64,000 nt of DNA from Verpa conica. Its lineage: Eukaryota > Ascomycota > Pezizomycetes > Pezizales > Morchellaceae. A program made the position numbers and the translations under genes. Shown here one piece after another: positions 1-14,236 of this stretch; within the stretch, counting starts at the first letter, position 1, and each line of letters opens with the position of its first letter. The notes beneath the pieces are model-generated. The model ran no database searches and was not told the origin of the DNA. It saw only the letters and a list, made by a program, of their open reading frames with translations. The DNA is taken from positions 1,240,001 to 1,304,000 of the forward strand of contig JAUFSD010000014.1 in NCBI GenBank assembly GCA_033030425.1. The letters are read 5' to 3'.

Positions 1-2337
<2,337 letters not shown>

Positions 2338-3528
2338 ATTCGTTGTACGGGGGATTTCCTTTAATTGATCGGGGTGGAGAAAAACTGGACGGGTCCTGAC
2401 ACGTGGTTTTTACATCTTGTTATGAGAAATGATACATCACATCTCTCTGCTCTAGAATATGGTACAGCAGCTATTTTCATGTATCTGTTGTTATCAAGTC
2501 ATGGTCAATCTTGTGTTTTTAGCTTCCTTGGTACGAAAAATGATGTTCTTATGGTCTTTTCTTTATGATCCGTCTTTTATAAATTCACTTTATGCTTTCA
2601 CAGATGTGTTCCCGCTACATGGCCCTACAAGTCTAGGCACTTAGACCAACTAAAAGAGATTATTGGGTTGACTCTCATAGTCTTAATGTTAACTTGTTCC
2701 CCTCTTATTCCAACTCCTCTTTCATTTATCTAATAGATTACAAGATCAGGGTTTCCTGGTAGAATATAGGGGGAAACGTTCATCAAGTCTCGAATCGTAA
2801 TTTATATCTTTCCAAGTTTTTCCGTAGACCTTCAAGCATTTTTGATTAGTAATATCTCCTTTAGTATCTATGTAGCATCCTTAGCAGGTAAGAGTTTTAA
2901 CCAGAAAGTTCTTATAGCTATCATGTTCTCATCTTAACATAGGTCTAGGAAGTACTACCTACATATTTCCCTACCCCCGTCACAATGACTCGGTTCCTTA
3001 TTTGTACTAGTACTTATGGTGTAACTAAGTCGTTACAACCGTGAGGCTCGCCATACCTGAATATCCCACCGACAAACACAAAAAAGAAATCTTTTATAAA
3101 CCTACTAATGTATTTGATTTTATATCTACTTATTTCTACCTCGTCCCTTTGATATTATAATGGGCCTAGAGTTTAGTAAGGCTCTTACAACAAATTCAAC
3201 AACTTAGATACTCCCCAAGTAGAGATCTAGTATATCTAGGAATACATTATGCGCACTAATCAAGGAATTGTATCCAAGCTAAATTATAAAAGTCTAGACC
3301 TCAGGCGAATTGGTGCTTAATCTTTCCGCGGTGATTTAGAGAAAATAAATTCAGCCGTTTCACAAAGACTAAACGTGTTCTCAGCAACCTTTGTCAGAGG
3401 AGCCGCAAGGGTTAGGGTTGATAAAGTGCTATAGTCTAACCCTATAAGGTAGTTTTAGACTACAGGAGACTCGCCGGCTCACTTAGACCTCGATCACGAC
3501 CAAACTCGCCTCGAGCTCCTACACCTTT
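2338..3528. other. CDC48-DSC1 spacer
   Basis: About 1.2 kb of AT-rich sequence holding the CDC48 3' UTR and DSC1 promoter. No open frame here looks coding. A GGGTTAGGG dimer near 3409 is too short to be a telomere tract. Confidence 0.6.
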
Positions 3529-6152
3529 ATGGAGCAATCTCGCCTAGGAGTCTTTTTGATACTCATAATTATCATCCTCCTAGCCCCTGATGGTAACTCA
3601 CCTTCACAGCGCCATGAGATCGACGATATTATCGCAAGGGAAAAGACGGAGCTTGAAACACTACGGAACTCGACATTTGGGAGGCCAGGAAATTTAACTG
3701 GAATCAACAGTGAGGATGGACTGGTCCCACCGGAGCTAGTTCGGGAACGAGTGAGGAAAATGAGCGAGGAGGTATTAGGGGAATACTTTAGGGAAGCCGC
3801 CACAGCGGACTTGGCGGGGAGACTGGATTCAAACCTGAGGAGTAAGGAAAACCAGGACGGAATAGAAGATAGCATTCTAGGGAAACAGCCTCAGTCAGCT
3901 GTTGATGGTGAGGAAGATGATGACAAGGAATCTACCCCTATACCGGACCGGGAGTTGCCACTTTATCGAAATGTCTCAGGAACTATTCATGGGGAATGGA
4001 GCCGCCTTGGGCTTCCAGGACTCCAACTACCAAATTCGAATTTAACATATCATAAGAATGTCACAGCGGATAGCGGGAAAATTACTTTTAATATCGAGGA
4101 AAAGGAACCTGGTGAAGTCCAGGAAGTTGGAATGACTATGATGATTAAGAACCAAGAAGGTGGCGATTCACAGGATATTACTTTATATGGTGTACATTTT
4201 GCAAATACCGGAGAGATGGTTTTAACTACTTCTTCTGAGAGGTTTGACACTAGCTCCTTTTTTATTTAGCTTCTGGGGTTTTGCTGTCCAGTTTGTACGT
4301 AGGACACCGCGTTAACAATTTCCCTGAATAGGTTTGCAGGAATATTTGCGCTTCCCCACTTCACTCTCACAGATGGATCCTATAATCTTTCTAAAACTCT
4401 TCTGCTTTCCTCTATCTCAGATGCGATACAGAAACAGGAAGATTCGTCTCACTCTGGTTCTCCCTGGCAATCTGGTTCCGACCAAACTTCCAAGTCAGAT
4501 CCTCGTTGCGAATATATTGTGTATCTTCAATTCCACCCACTCGATGCTCTACCATTTACCTCCTCTCTCTTTTCTTTCTTTCCATTTGGATCAAATAGTC
4601 TGCAATCACCACAGCCAATGACACCAGATATCATTCACCAGATTGAGCAAGAGCTCCGTCGTCCTACCGGTGCACCTGTTCCAGTTGCACCCCCAATCAC
4701 CGTCTCGTCAATCATATATTCCCCTACATGCGGGTTTGTGCTCAGTACAAAAAAAGCCAAGGGACTAAAAGTAGAGAGATACTATGATAAGGCATCTAAT
4801 TTTGCCTTGAGCGCTGCGGCTGTAATGGTTGCACAAATCTGGTTGTTAATCAGGCAAATGAATGAGAGCAACACACCAAGTACGGTCAGTCGGGTTAGCT
4901 TTTGGACTATGGCCATGATGAGTGTAGTAGATGGCTATTTAACTATAGCGTTCCTAGCAGTAGCTATATTTGTGGGTATGTTACGTCACTTCGGATTGGA
5001 TTGGATAGGATAGAGATAAGGTTGGGCAGTACTAATAAATTATTTTAGATTCCTGTTTTCTCCCTCTAGTCTCAGCTGCATTCTTCTCTTTTCTCCTGGT
5101 CTCAGTCTTTGGTATGCGCTTTCTAATAACAATATATCGCGTTCAACGCCCTGAGCGGCGTGCAACCCAACCGGTTCCCCCAGCAACAAATGCAGCTCCA
5201 GCTCCGGTCCCAGTAAATTTATCTGCTAGTGGGCTTCCAGCTCCTGTAACTGCTGCACCGCAAACACCTATCATTCTTCCACCAAACCAGGACACTAATG
5301 ATGCCGATGATGATGGAAGGCAAGACATTGGGATGCTCTATTCTCGCTTCTATTTTGTCCTTTTGGGGTCGATTTTCCTGTCTCTGCATGCAACATCCTG
5401 GCCACCATTCTTTAGAAGCATCTTCATGAACACAGCTGTCATATTAGCAAATAGTTTCTGGGTGCCCCAAGTATATCGCAATGTCATGCGCGGATGCCGG
5501 AAGGCCTTTACCTGGGAGTTTGTGGTTGGAATGAGCTTTTGTAGGGTTTTGCCGGTGCTATATATTTACTGTTGGAAGGGGAACATCTTTTATATCGATC
5601 CAGACCTGAGGGTCGCTGCCATTATCATAGGCTGGGTCTGGTTCCAGGTCTGTGCTTTGGTTATTCAGGAGATGTTTGGTCCTAGATTTTTAGTACCGTC
5701 AAACGTAAGTATTCCTCTGGCCTCAATTATTTAAGTATCCGCAGCTAAAGCCAATCTTAGCTCCTCCCACCAGCTTACGATTATCACCCAATTCTTCCCC
5801 TTGATGACCTAGAAGCTGTAGATCCCCAGACCCCCACATCACCATCTACTACGCCTGGCGCAAGAGTATTTGATTGTGCTATCTGTATGCACTCAGTTGA
5901 AGTACCCACTATTTCTAGTGAACGTGATTCAAATAGAGGTGGGGGTGGGGGTGGAGGGGTCGGATTATTAGGTAGGAGAGGTTATATGGTGACGCCCTGT
6001 AAACATGTCTTTCATTCGAATTGTTTGGAGGGATGGATGAGGTTCCGGCTACAGTGTCCAATTTGCAGGTATGTGGATTTGAGGCAACCCTGGAGCTCTT
6101 TGAATTTTCTAACCGATTTCATTTATTTAGAAACCCATTACCGCCACTATAG
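3529..6152 (+). CDS. DSC1: Dsc1/Tul1 subunit of the Golgi DSC E3 ubiquitin ligase
   Basis: Membrane RING-H2 ubiquitin ligase of the Dsc complex, which ubiquitylates Golgi and endosomal membrane proteins and, in many fungi, starts SREBP cleavage. Exons 3529-4241, 4332-4975, 5049-5704, 5761-6068 and 6131-6152 give 780 aa; all phases match. Residues 5-20 form a signal anchor. A luminal region with several N-glycosylation sequons follows, with the family stretch ending TSSERFAGIFALPHFTL across intron 1. About seven hydrophobic segments lie between residues 330 and 670. The RING-H2 at about 710-773 has CAIC, CKHVFHSNC and CPIC. A tiny last exon gives the family terminus RNPLPPL. A glycine run coded by a GGGGGT-like repeat is inserted in the RING loop. 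Start chosen at the ATG just before the signal anchor. CDC48 lies 1.2 kb upstream on the same strand. Confidence 0.93.
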
Positions 6153-7128
6153 ACTGCATTTTACGCTTTTAGTTCAGATTTTGGGGGCGGGTGCTAACTA
6201 GATAATTCCCACCTTAGCGATAAATTCTTGGCATAAATATTTTTTTAGGTTTTAAGGCTTCTGTTTCTGCGTACCCCTACTAGTATATATTACCCATAAA
6301 GGTTACTGGGCTCTAGATACTAGATGATAAGGCGGTGTCTATTTTGTCTCTTCTATTACTTCCTCTCTCTCCCTGGTTATTTAGGCGTAATGTAACTATT
6401 AATAAATTGGACTTATACTAGGAATATTTGAGTAGTAACATATACGGACTTCTCCCTTCCCCAAGAATAGTGCTTTCATATATTCCTTTGCTGCTAGAGA
6501 AAACTAGCTATAATCGAAATCGACGGATATCCTATGGAGTATAGCTACATAGAGACTAAAGCTTACTATAGCGGATCTATTTATATCCTCTATTTTACAT
6601 GCAGATCATGGAGGGTTTTAATTGCAAAGCAAGGTTTTTAAGAGTAGGGAAATTATCATATGGAAAATCTTTTAGGAAGGGCAAGAGTATATAGTAGAGA
6701 TCAGTAAATAGATAACTGTGGAACGGTTTCTAATATCAATTGTCAGTGTTTGGAGGATATCTTCATCTCAATATCCTCAGAAATCTCTGCTTACAGCTAA
6801 ATATACTTGTAAATAGCGTCGAGTTGAATGTTTGAGTTGAGATTTCTTTCAACATACTCGTGTATTACAAATTCTAAGACTTCTATAAGATCCAAATCCT
6901 GGTGAACGAGTTTTCAAAAAGGCTTAGTCCTTTAGCTAAGAAGGATTACGTTTCACTGCCTACAGATTAATTAGACACTCTTAGAGAAAGAAAAGACGTT
7001 GCATCATCGGGCACTAGCCTGAGACCTCAGCTCACACTCACGATCTCCATAGTCCTTGTCATTTTCAAATCAAATATTTTATGCTCTGCGTTGTTAAACG
7101 AAGTCTCATTAACTCAACATAGGTTAAA
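6153..7128. other. Spacer between DSC1 and the BTB gene
   Basis: About 1 kb of AT-rich sequence holding the DSC1 3' end and the promoter of the BTB gene. No coding frame or clear repeat seen. Confidence 0.55.
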
Positions 7129-9195
7129 ATGCGAGCTTCTCCGCTATCCCTCTCTGCAGAATCAGTTTTCCAGTATGATCTCAAACGCGAGATAGAAATT
7201 GACCTAGACAGACTTCGAAAAACGGCTTATAATGATGGTGACGTGGTTTTTATCCTCTGTGACCACACTTCTATCTGGGTCCATTCTCCCCTCTTCTATG
7301 CTGCGTCCGGCGGTGGGATGCCGACGGAATTTGGCACTGTAACTGGAAAGTCCTTAAATGACCGGGGCATCATAGTGACGATAGTATCTGTACCGGAAGA
7401 AAAGACAACTGATATAGAGAAGATTATGGAGGCCTGCTATACTCAGGATACCTTGAAACTACTCTGGAAAGCTATGGGCGGTGACGATGTCCGTTTTAGC
7501 AGAAAGGACCAGTATGCGGACATCGACACTAGTCATATAAATCCAACACTACCTAAATCAATGTTGCCAGACTTCGAGATCAACCTGAGGGAAACTAGAG
7601 GTGAAATTGATTGTTCATCAGGGTTTTCGATAAAAGTTCATCGATTTATGCTTGATGCCCGGATCGATTACTACCAAACAAAAACTCGTGTTGGATTGAA
7701 ACTCAAAGACCACACACCAATGACTTCAAACTTGTCAAGGACGATTTTTACGAATTTTTCCCTTTGGGCAGTCGCGATGTATGTGTATTGTGGGATGCCT
7801 TCAGTAATCTTTAGCCTTGATCCAAATCTCGAAGATTACATCGCAGAATCGGCGGTTCATAGCGCAAGCTCGAATAAAAATCTATCCTGCAACGAACTTC
7901 GCGCAAAAGGCCTACTCCCAGCTGAGGGTATTGAAACCTTGCTGATGGAGATTTCTCAGGCTGCAAACTTCCTTCTTATCCCTGAACTAGAGGGCTGGGC
8001 TCATTACCAGCTTTATAGGCTGGCACATCGATTCCAATGTAGTGGAAGCGGATGCGCTGAAATAATTCCTGGCATAATTGAAGCTGTTTACCAGAATGAT
8101 ATCACAGACGAGTGGATGTTCAATACAGGAATTACTTGGCTCGCTCGATACGAAAACATCCCAAAACTGTGGAAGTGGTCCTTACTCAAGAAACATACAG
8201 TTGTTACCCTTTTAATTGAAAAGATAAAGGATTCTAATACCAACGAAGAAGTTGAAGGAAATAGCTTACAGAGAGTTGAGAATGCTCTTGAACTATTTAT
8301 AAGGCTCTGGAGATTAAAACAATACACTGAGATGACAAGTGATTCTATAAAATGGGATAATGATTTAATAAAGCCGCTTATGGACTATGCTACCGAAGTA
8401 GTTTTAGAGGATGTCGGCCCTGCAACAATAAGACGGTTAAAAGTCTTGGTAAATAGTCGGAGTTTTGCACAACTTGCTGGAGAGAATTTGCTGCGTAGGG
8501 TTATTAGGGATTTATGCATCAAGGACATGCACGTAAAGGATTGGGGGAATATAGAGAAACTAATTGAAATCAGCGTAAAAAGGACCCTACACTCAAAAGC
8601 GCCAGGCTTGAAATACAAACCAACTACTGTTACAAAAGTACCGCCCCCACTGACAGAATCGCAGCTCTCGTATCTAGAAAACCAAGTGTTTAAATATAAA
8701 AGAGATTCGGTGAAGAGTTTAGAACCGAAGATAGGTTTTCCAGATATTGCAAAGAATGACATGGTAAAGAAGTTAGATAGCCGTCTTAAAGGTTCTGCTG
8801 CTCCTTTTGTTCCTCGCGGAATTCTCATGCCTTTAAACAACCTAGGAAACACCCCCTACCAGATCGGCCAACCCATTATCTCCCCACCTTGCAACAACCA
8901 CAGATCTCCGAATATATCGGATGTTAAAAACTGGGAAATACCTGAATTAGAAAGGTCTCTGGCCTTGTCTGGGTCGGATAAATCCTTTGATGCAATAGCT
9001 ACACAAGCTAAACGTCAAGGCTTTAAGATACGGCGGACTATCTCCACTCCAGCTTCAAGAGGTGACAAAACACGCGAGCTGAGGCCAGGAAACCGCGGGA
9101 GTGAAAATAGGAGGTTCACAAGCCCGACAATAGGTGGTGCCATCCCATTTAGCCAACAAATGAAAATGTCATCGCTTTATGATGGTAATAGGTGA
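7129..9195 (+). CDS. Double BTB/POZ-like protein
   Basis: Single uninterrupted frame of 688 aa starting at an ATG with context taaaATGc. Two BTB-like modules can be seen. The first, around residues 35-125, contains DGDVVFILCDHTSIWVHSPL, the usual BTB opening of a strand pair followed by a histidine near a hydrophobic helix. The second, around 145-230, contains FSIKVHRFMLDARIDYY, matching the BTB core 'f-vHk-vL--RS-yF'. A helical region after it (about 265-380) resembles the post-BTB helices of fungal BTB proteins. The C terminus, from about 560, is basic and low in complexity. BTB proteins usually dimerise and can be cullin-3 adaptors; no MATH, kelch or zinc-finger module is present, so the role is unknown. 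The absence of introns contrasts with its neighbours. Confidence 0.75.
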   Translation: MRASPLSLSAESVFQYDLKREIEIDLDRLRKTAYNDGDVVFILCDHTSIWVHSPLFYAASGGGMPTEFGTVTGKSLNDRGIIVTIVSVPEEKTTDIEKIMEACYTQDTLKLLWKAMGGDDVRFSRKDQYADIDTSHINPTLPKSMLPDFEINLRETRGEIDCSSGFSIKVHRFMLDARIDYYQTKTRVGLKLKDHTPMTSNLSRTIFTNFSLWAVAMYVYCGMPSVIFSLDPNLEDYIAESAVHSASSNKNLSCNELRAKGLLPAEGIETLLMEISQAANFLLIPELEGWAHYQLYRLAHRFQCSGSGCAEIIPGIIEAVYQNDITDEWMFNTGITWLARYENIPKLWKWSLLKKHTVVTLLIEKIKDSNTNEEVEGNSLQRVENALELFIRLWRLKQYTEMTSDSIKWDNDLIKPLMDYATEVVLEDVGPATIRRLKVLVNSRSFAQLAGENLLRRVIRDLCIKDMHVKDWGNIEKLIEISVKRTLHSKAPGLKYKPTTVTKVPPPLTESQLSYLENQVFKYKRDSVKSLEPKIGFPDIAKNDMVKKLDSRLKGSAAPFVPRGILMPLNNLGNTPYQIGQPIISPPCNNHRSPNISDVKNWEIPELERSLALSGSDKSFDAIATQAKRQGFKIRRTISTPASRGDKTRELRPGNRGSENRRFTSPTIGGAIPFSQQMKMSSLYDGNR

Positions 9196-9849
9196 TCAGA
9201 TTAGGCTGAGCACGACGAATTATAGCACGAGGAATTCATTCATTCCGTAAATATTTATTAGTGAAAACTTCTAAAGGGAATTGCTTTAAGTCTGGGGTTT
9301 GTTTGTGGGGGTTTTCTTTCTGTCAAGATAAACAGGGAGTATGTAGCGGCATTCACTACATGCAGTAATTGACAGAAATAGATAATCTAATCAACTTTTG
9401 ATATAGTAGTTTCTTACACTTTCTCTGCTATATTTTGAGGTTGTCGACCAACATACATTAGTCTAAGCTTCCCCACATTTTGGACAAGTGAAAAAACTAC
9501 CTTCAACTAGGCTAGAATGGCTACTTAATAACTCGTACGCAAGATCAGCCATATGAATGATAGAATGATCAAAAATATAAGTCACTCCCAGATCATAATC
9601 CACAACTCGTTCTGAGGGGGTTGAAATACCGGCTAGAATTAGACGTTAAAGACTTTCGAGTTAGCAGTCTCTAATATTCCTAGGTTAATGTCGTACTACC
9701 GCATTTATCTACGCGCATACCATAAATTCACTATAACTCGAAGCTAGCCTCCAAAATTCCTCTCACTTAGTCCCTCGCTATTAACTATAAGTAACTGTCT
9801 CTACCTTCGAGTACTTAAACTTCCGTTCATAGATAATAACTAAATGGGC
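9196..9849. other. Convergent spacer
   Basis: About 650 bp between the convergent ends of the BTB gene and the first RING gene. AT-rich; nothing recognisable. Confidence 0.5.
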
Positions 9850-10548
9850 TCAAGGGTCCTGTTCAGGTTCATCCATGTATAACCTTCTAGACACGCTCCT
9901 AATCCACCACATCACTGGCACTCTTATCCAGAAAGTCAGTTTTCCATCCACATCTAGGATATCAAGCTCCTTGACCTCCTCCCGGCACATATGGCAAGGA
10001 AACCAATCCGGGAAATGCTCTCTATAATTCTTCCTACCACGCCATATACCCTTAACACAATCCGTGCACGCCGCATGAACACAGCAGTGGAACCGAACCG
10101 TAACCTGTCGACGATCACATATAGAGCATACCAAGTTTTCCGGAACATCATCATCATCAGACTCTGAAGACCCTGAAGCCGACGCATGATAGTCCGAATA
10201 ACCCTGTTCTTCAGTTTGATCTTCGGGGAGAAGTACCTGTGTGATTTCGTACTGGAGTTGATCTAGCATTTCTTCTGTTAGGTGACTACTTATGAGTGAA
10301 AGGTCTTGGTATTCATCCCAGTGCTCGTATAGAAGATTCAAATGATTGGATAATTGCGTTAGGTCTGTGTACCCTGGCGTGAGTAGTTGTTCAATGTCTT
10401 CGCGGCTCAGGAAGGGGATTCCGTGGTTGCTAAAATGTAGTAGTATTGCCTGGAGTCGTGTGAGGAGTGGTGTGGTAGGACGGTCTGGCTGGGCTGGGGG
10501 GTTTGTATTATCGTCCATAGGGGCACTACGTTGGTGTCGGTCACTCAT
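9850..10548 (-). CDS. C3HC4 RING-family protein A (five-member local family)
   Basis: 232 aa if started at the ATG at 10548 (MSDRHQ); an in-frame ATG at 10647 would add 33 residues of non-domain-like sequence, so the inner start is preferred. Residues 25-110 look helical. An acidic stretch (SSESDDDDVPENL) leads into a RING: C-x2-C (CSIC), then C-x-H-x2-C-x2-C (CVHAACTDC), VKGIW, HFPDWFP and a final CHMC. The tail carries the family motif W-[IM]-x3-S (WWIRSVS). RING fingers of this spacing usually bind E2 enzymes, so ubiquitin-ligase activity is likely but not shown. It is the most distant of the five paralogues from the others. Runs in the same direction as MVP1, which lies upstream. Confidence 0.75.
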   Translation of the reverse strand: MSDRHQRSAPMDDNTNPPAQPDRPTTPLLTRLQAILLHFSNHGIPFLSREDIEQLLTPGYTDLTQLSNHLNLLYEHWDEYQDLSLISSHLTEEMLDQLQYEITQVLLPEDQTEEQGYSDYHASASGSSESDDDDVPENLVCSICDRRQVTVRFHCCVHAACTDCVKGIWRGRKNYREHFPDWFPCHMCREEVKELDILDVDGKLTFWIRVPVMWWIRSVSRRLYMDEPEQDP

Positions 10549-11458
10549 GTTTTTGTGTCTGTTTGTTATTCTCTTAGTATTGCTATGATAGTTGCTGTGA
10601 ATAAGGCAGTAGGTAGAATTTATATATATATATTTCATACAAAGCATACCACTATTTCAAGATGAATATAGTTCGTCTGCTTGGAATATACTCATGTGGT
10701 CTTTCAAGGTTTGATATAAAAGCTTTTGAGTTCTGAGTTTTTCTTTTTTTCCTTTTGAGCTAGGGCCCATAAGCGGCGGATGCTGAAACACAGTAGTCTT
10801 TTATATCTAAGTTCTAGGAAACTCTAGATGTGTATTCCAAATGAGTTACAGGTCCTGCATTGAGCTACATATACGATAACAAGAGTTACAGCTTTTGAAA
10901 CAGAGACTTAAGGTAGAGCATAAATCGAAACAGTAGTCTTTAAAAGATCGATATATGTTACTTTTATCTTCTGTAAGTACCCTAAATCGGTGATACCTCA
11001 GGATTGAAGCCATAACTTGCTACTTCTACTCTCAATTTCACTAACAATCTACCAAAAAAAAAAAAAAACGCAATTCTCTGTATAGAAGGGGGTATTGAAT
11101 CAGAGTACTCGTAGAATATGTAATAGGAATAGCTATCCGCCACAACAAGGCAAAATCAAGATCGTAAATATCATAAAATAAAATAAAAAAACGAAAACAC
11201 AAAATCCGACCCAACTCATAACTCAACAGCTTCCAGCACTAATACAAACACACACACACAAGCAAAAGAAAAGCACCAGATTGTATGGGAAAGGAAAAAA
11301 TACATTGTATACGGGAATCCACGATATAAAAATATAAACTATAGGTGAAAACCGGTAGGAGTAAAACGAGAAAGTGCCGCCAATGTAGATTATCACCCCA
11401 AGCAAAGCGGCCAACCCTAACCCAACTGAAGTACGTTGACAAACTAGGTGCCCTCAGA
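10549..11458. other. Spacer upstream of RING A
   Basis: About 0.9 kb between RING A and the 3' end of MVP1. Contains a TATATATATA stretch near 10621 and an A14 run near 11055. Open frames here run on into the MVP1 3' side and are not coding. Confidence 0.5.
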
Positions 11459-14236
11459 TTACTCCCCCAATGGCATTTCCTCAACCTCGTTGCAAAGCGC
11501 TCTCCAATTATCTGCCTGTAGTTCAGCATACTTGACTCTCTCCTGGCTCCAATCTTGATGCAGTCTATAATATTGTTCAGTAAAATAATTCTCAAGATGA
11601 GGGTTGGGTAGAAGACATACCTTGAGACATGATACTGGCTGCTTTGGAAATGTATCAATTCGTCCCTGATACACTCCTTAATAAAAACCTTCTTATTCAT
11701 CTGATCAACAATACTCTGCTTGTCCTTCGTAATACTCTCCTCCACTTTCTCTTTTTCGCCAGGCTTCACCATCGCCTCTGGTTTGCTCCTCAAGACCTCT
11801 AGTTTATTTTTGTTCGACTTGATCCTACGCTCTAGTTGCGGGATATTATCTACACTGAGGCGTTCCTTGCGATCAAACATCTCTCTCATAGACACCAAAC
11901 AATCCCGTTGGCGCTTCAGGTCCTCGAGGATACCTTGATCCCAGGCTTTGGTTTCATCCTCCAGTAGGGTCTGGGACTGAGAGAGGTGTTTGGCGACGGC
12001 AGTAAGGCCATTATTGAGAAGTGGGATCTCATTAGTGTCGACTGCGTAGGTAGCCTCTGAGCAGTCCGTGAGTGATCGTAGGGCAAGCGAGAAACGCATG
12101 TAGTCCGCTGCGATTCCTTCATTCCGCTTCTCCAGGCGCTCAAGAAGGTTACAGAGTTGGATATAGATCTCGGAGCTCTTGCGGAGGCCGCTACGCACAG
12201 TATCGAATGTCTGTTCAAGGTTGACCGGGAGACTGTCCTCAAGACCTGGTGGGAGGGGCTTGCCGGTAAACTCCTCTTGAACTGAGATCGTGGCTTGTTT
12301 ACGCCATACAGTGAGTTCCTATCGTCTTAGGGTCAATGCCAAGATCTACTATGCTAAGACTACAGAGAGTAAGGTTAAAGAATGAGTGGGAAGCTTACTG
12401 TAGGGACGGTCAGGAACATGATAACCAATTGCTCCTGAGAAAGTACAGGATGACGGACGAGTGCGTTCGAGAATCTAGATAGACCCCTTCTACGGCGTTC
12501 TACAAATGCGGCGTCGGCTGATAGATAATGTCCATTAACTGCAAAATTCCGGAAAACCCTCTTGTTATTTTTGCTTCAGGCATATTAAAGGAAAAAACTA
12601 AGAGTCATAATAACGGTTAGGGGTTAAATTGAACCTACCGGCTAGTCTCTTTGGTGGTAGGAGCGGGAGTTGACGGAAGGGATAGCGTTTGTGTAGGCAA
12701 TCCAGTAACCTAGGGTTAAGTAAGTGATATGTCTACACAAGGTACCATGATATCTTACCAAACGAAATCACTATATCGTCTCACGACTCTGCTTCCCCTC
12801 CGGGCGCTCGCAATCTGGTAGTTCCTGTGCTGGAACATAAACATTCCCTCTTTCTCCGGTAAAACCGAAACCGTCACCACCTCCTCTGGCCCCCGGCTAG
12901 GGATCCTTACTTCGCTCCCTTGTATCGTGGCACCGTGAAGGCTATTCCCACCTAAACCTCCAAATGAGCCGTGTCTCGGACCAATCCCAGGAGCGGATGG
13001 TTCTGAAAACAGGGATGGGTTATAACCACCAGTCTCACCAAAAGAGTTCCGCTGAGCAGGACCTTCATAAACACCCCAGGTTGAAGAAGCAGAATTCCTG
13101 TTGGCGCCATTATGGCGTAACGCAGAATGGATATCGTCGGGCTCAAGCTCATCCTCAACCTGGTGTCGAGCTTGTGGAGGGTCATGTGGACGTGATGAAA
13201 ACGCAGAATCATTCCTACCCAAGGAACTATTCCTCCCTATAGAATCACCCCTGATATGAGTGCTCTCAGCTGGTCTTACTGAAACGGAGGAATTGTAGCC
13301 GAACGAGTTGTTCCTCTCTGTACTTGGGCTTTGCTGATGAATACTTGCAGCAGTGATAACTTCTGTACTGACCTGACCTGTTGGCGAACTAACATGATTG
13401 TGGTTTTGATGCGCCACGGGGCTACCCCATGGGTCCTCGGCATCCTCTCCAAAGAGCTTTGATGTACGGGTCCGGATAGGAGATGTGCTTATAGGAGTGG
13501 ATTGCTGTCGATGAACAATTAAAGGCTTCACAGAGGAGGGGGATGTAGGCAGATCTTGGGCTGATTGGCTGTGAATTGAGTGCGGGGCTGTATTGGCAGA
13601 TTTATTGGTTGATGATGCAAGTGAAGTGGTGGGGGTCTCAACACCTGGCTGGCGGTGATGGTGCTGGGAAGAAATAATAGTAGTGAATCTTGGGATTGGA
13701 AGACCTTGATTATGGTAGGAATAATCAGCGCTGTACCAGCTAATGAATTCAGAACAAGACTCACTTCTCCTTCTATCGTCAACTCCGTCAATGCTAATCT
13801 CGTCGCCTTCTTGTGCCAGCCCTACCATAGCCAACAACACATTGACTTCATCTCTGTTTATACTCTCTTTTGGGCCCTTCATAACAACACCCCAAATTCT
13901 TTCTTTAGAACCCTCATCAACCCCACCCTCTTCGAGAACCTTCACAACGCCTTCTGCCGAAACCTCGCCATTTGCAGTCCCGTATTGCGCGAGAAGCGAA
14001 TCGAAGTAGTCTACATATTCATCAGGGATATTCGCATTATCTGCTCTCAATAGAGTCTTGACTATGTCGTTGTCAGCTCCGCGCCGTGGAACAGGAAGAC
14101 CTGTAGACCATGGATCCGGCCCAGAATCGTCGAACAGCGACCCAGAGCCGGGAGTCGCGGTAGTAAAGTCATCATCAGCAAAAAGAGACGACCGAGAGCG
14201 CGCTGCAGGTGGTGGTGAATCGCCGAAGATAGACAT
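11459..14236 (-). CDS. MVP1: Sorting nexin Mvp1 (SNX8 type)
   Basis: PX-BAR sorting nexin acting in endosome-to-Golgi recycling and membrane-tubule scission. In transcript order the exons are 14236-12759, 12709-12639, 12538-12399, 12318-11621 and 11564-11459; phases agree (830 aa as written). The N terminus MSIFGDSPPP and an EH-like region (about residues 50-150) come first, then a long Ser/Pro/His/Asn-rich linker. The PX domain starts near residue 445 (MFMFQHRNYQIASARRGSRV, then RRYSDFVW across intron 1) and ends around 575. A BAR-like coiled coil follows to the C terminus (LEEMPLGE-like end, VEEMPLGE). Within exon 1, nt 13705-13764 look like a 60-bp in-frame intron (see findings); splicing it would give 810 aa. 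Confidence 0.93.
13705..13764 (-). other. Probable in-frame 60-nt intron within MVP1 exon 1
   Basis: On the minus strand the segment starts GTGAGT and ends AG. It is 60 nt, has no in-frame stop, and interrupts the join DDRRR/SLPIPR expected after the EH-like region. The inserted residues (SESCSEFISWYSADYSYHNQ) look unlike the flanks. Removal keeps the frame. Confidence 0.6.
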
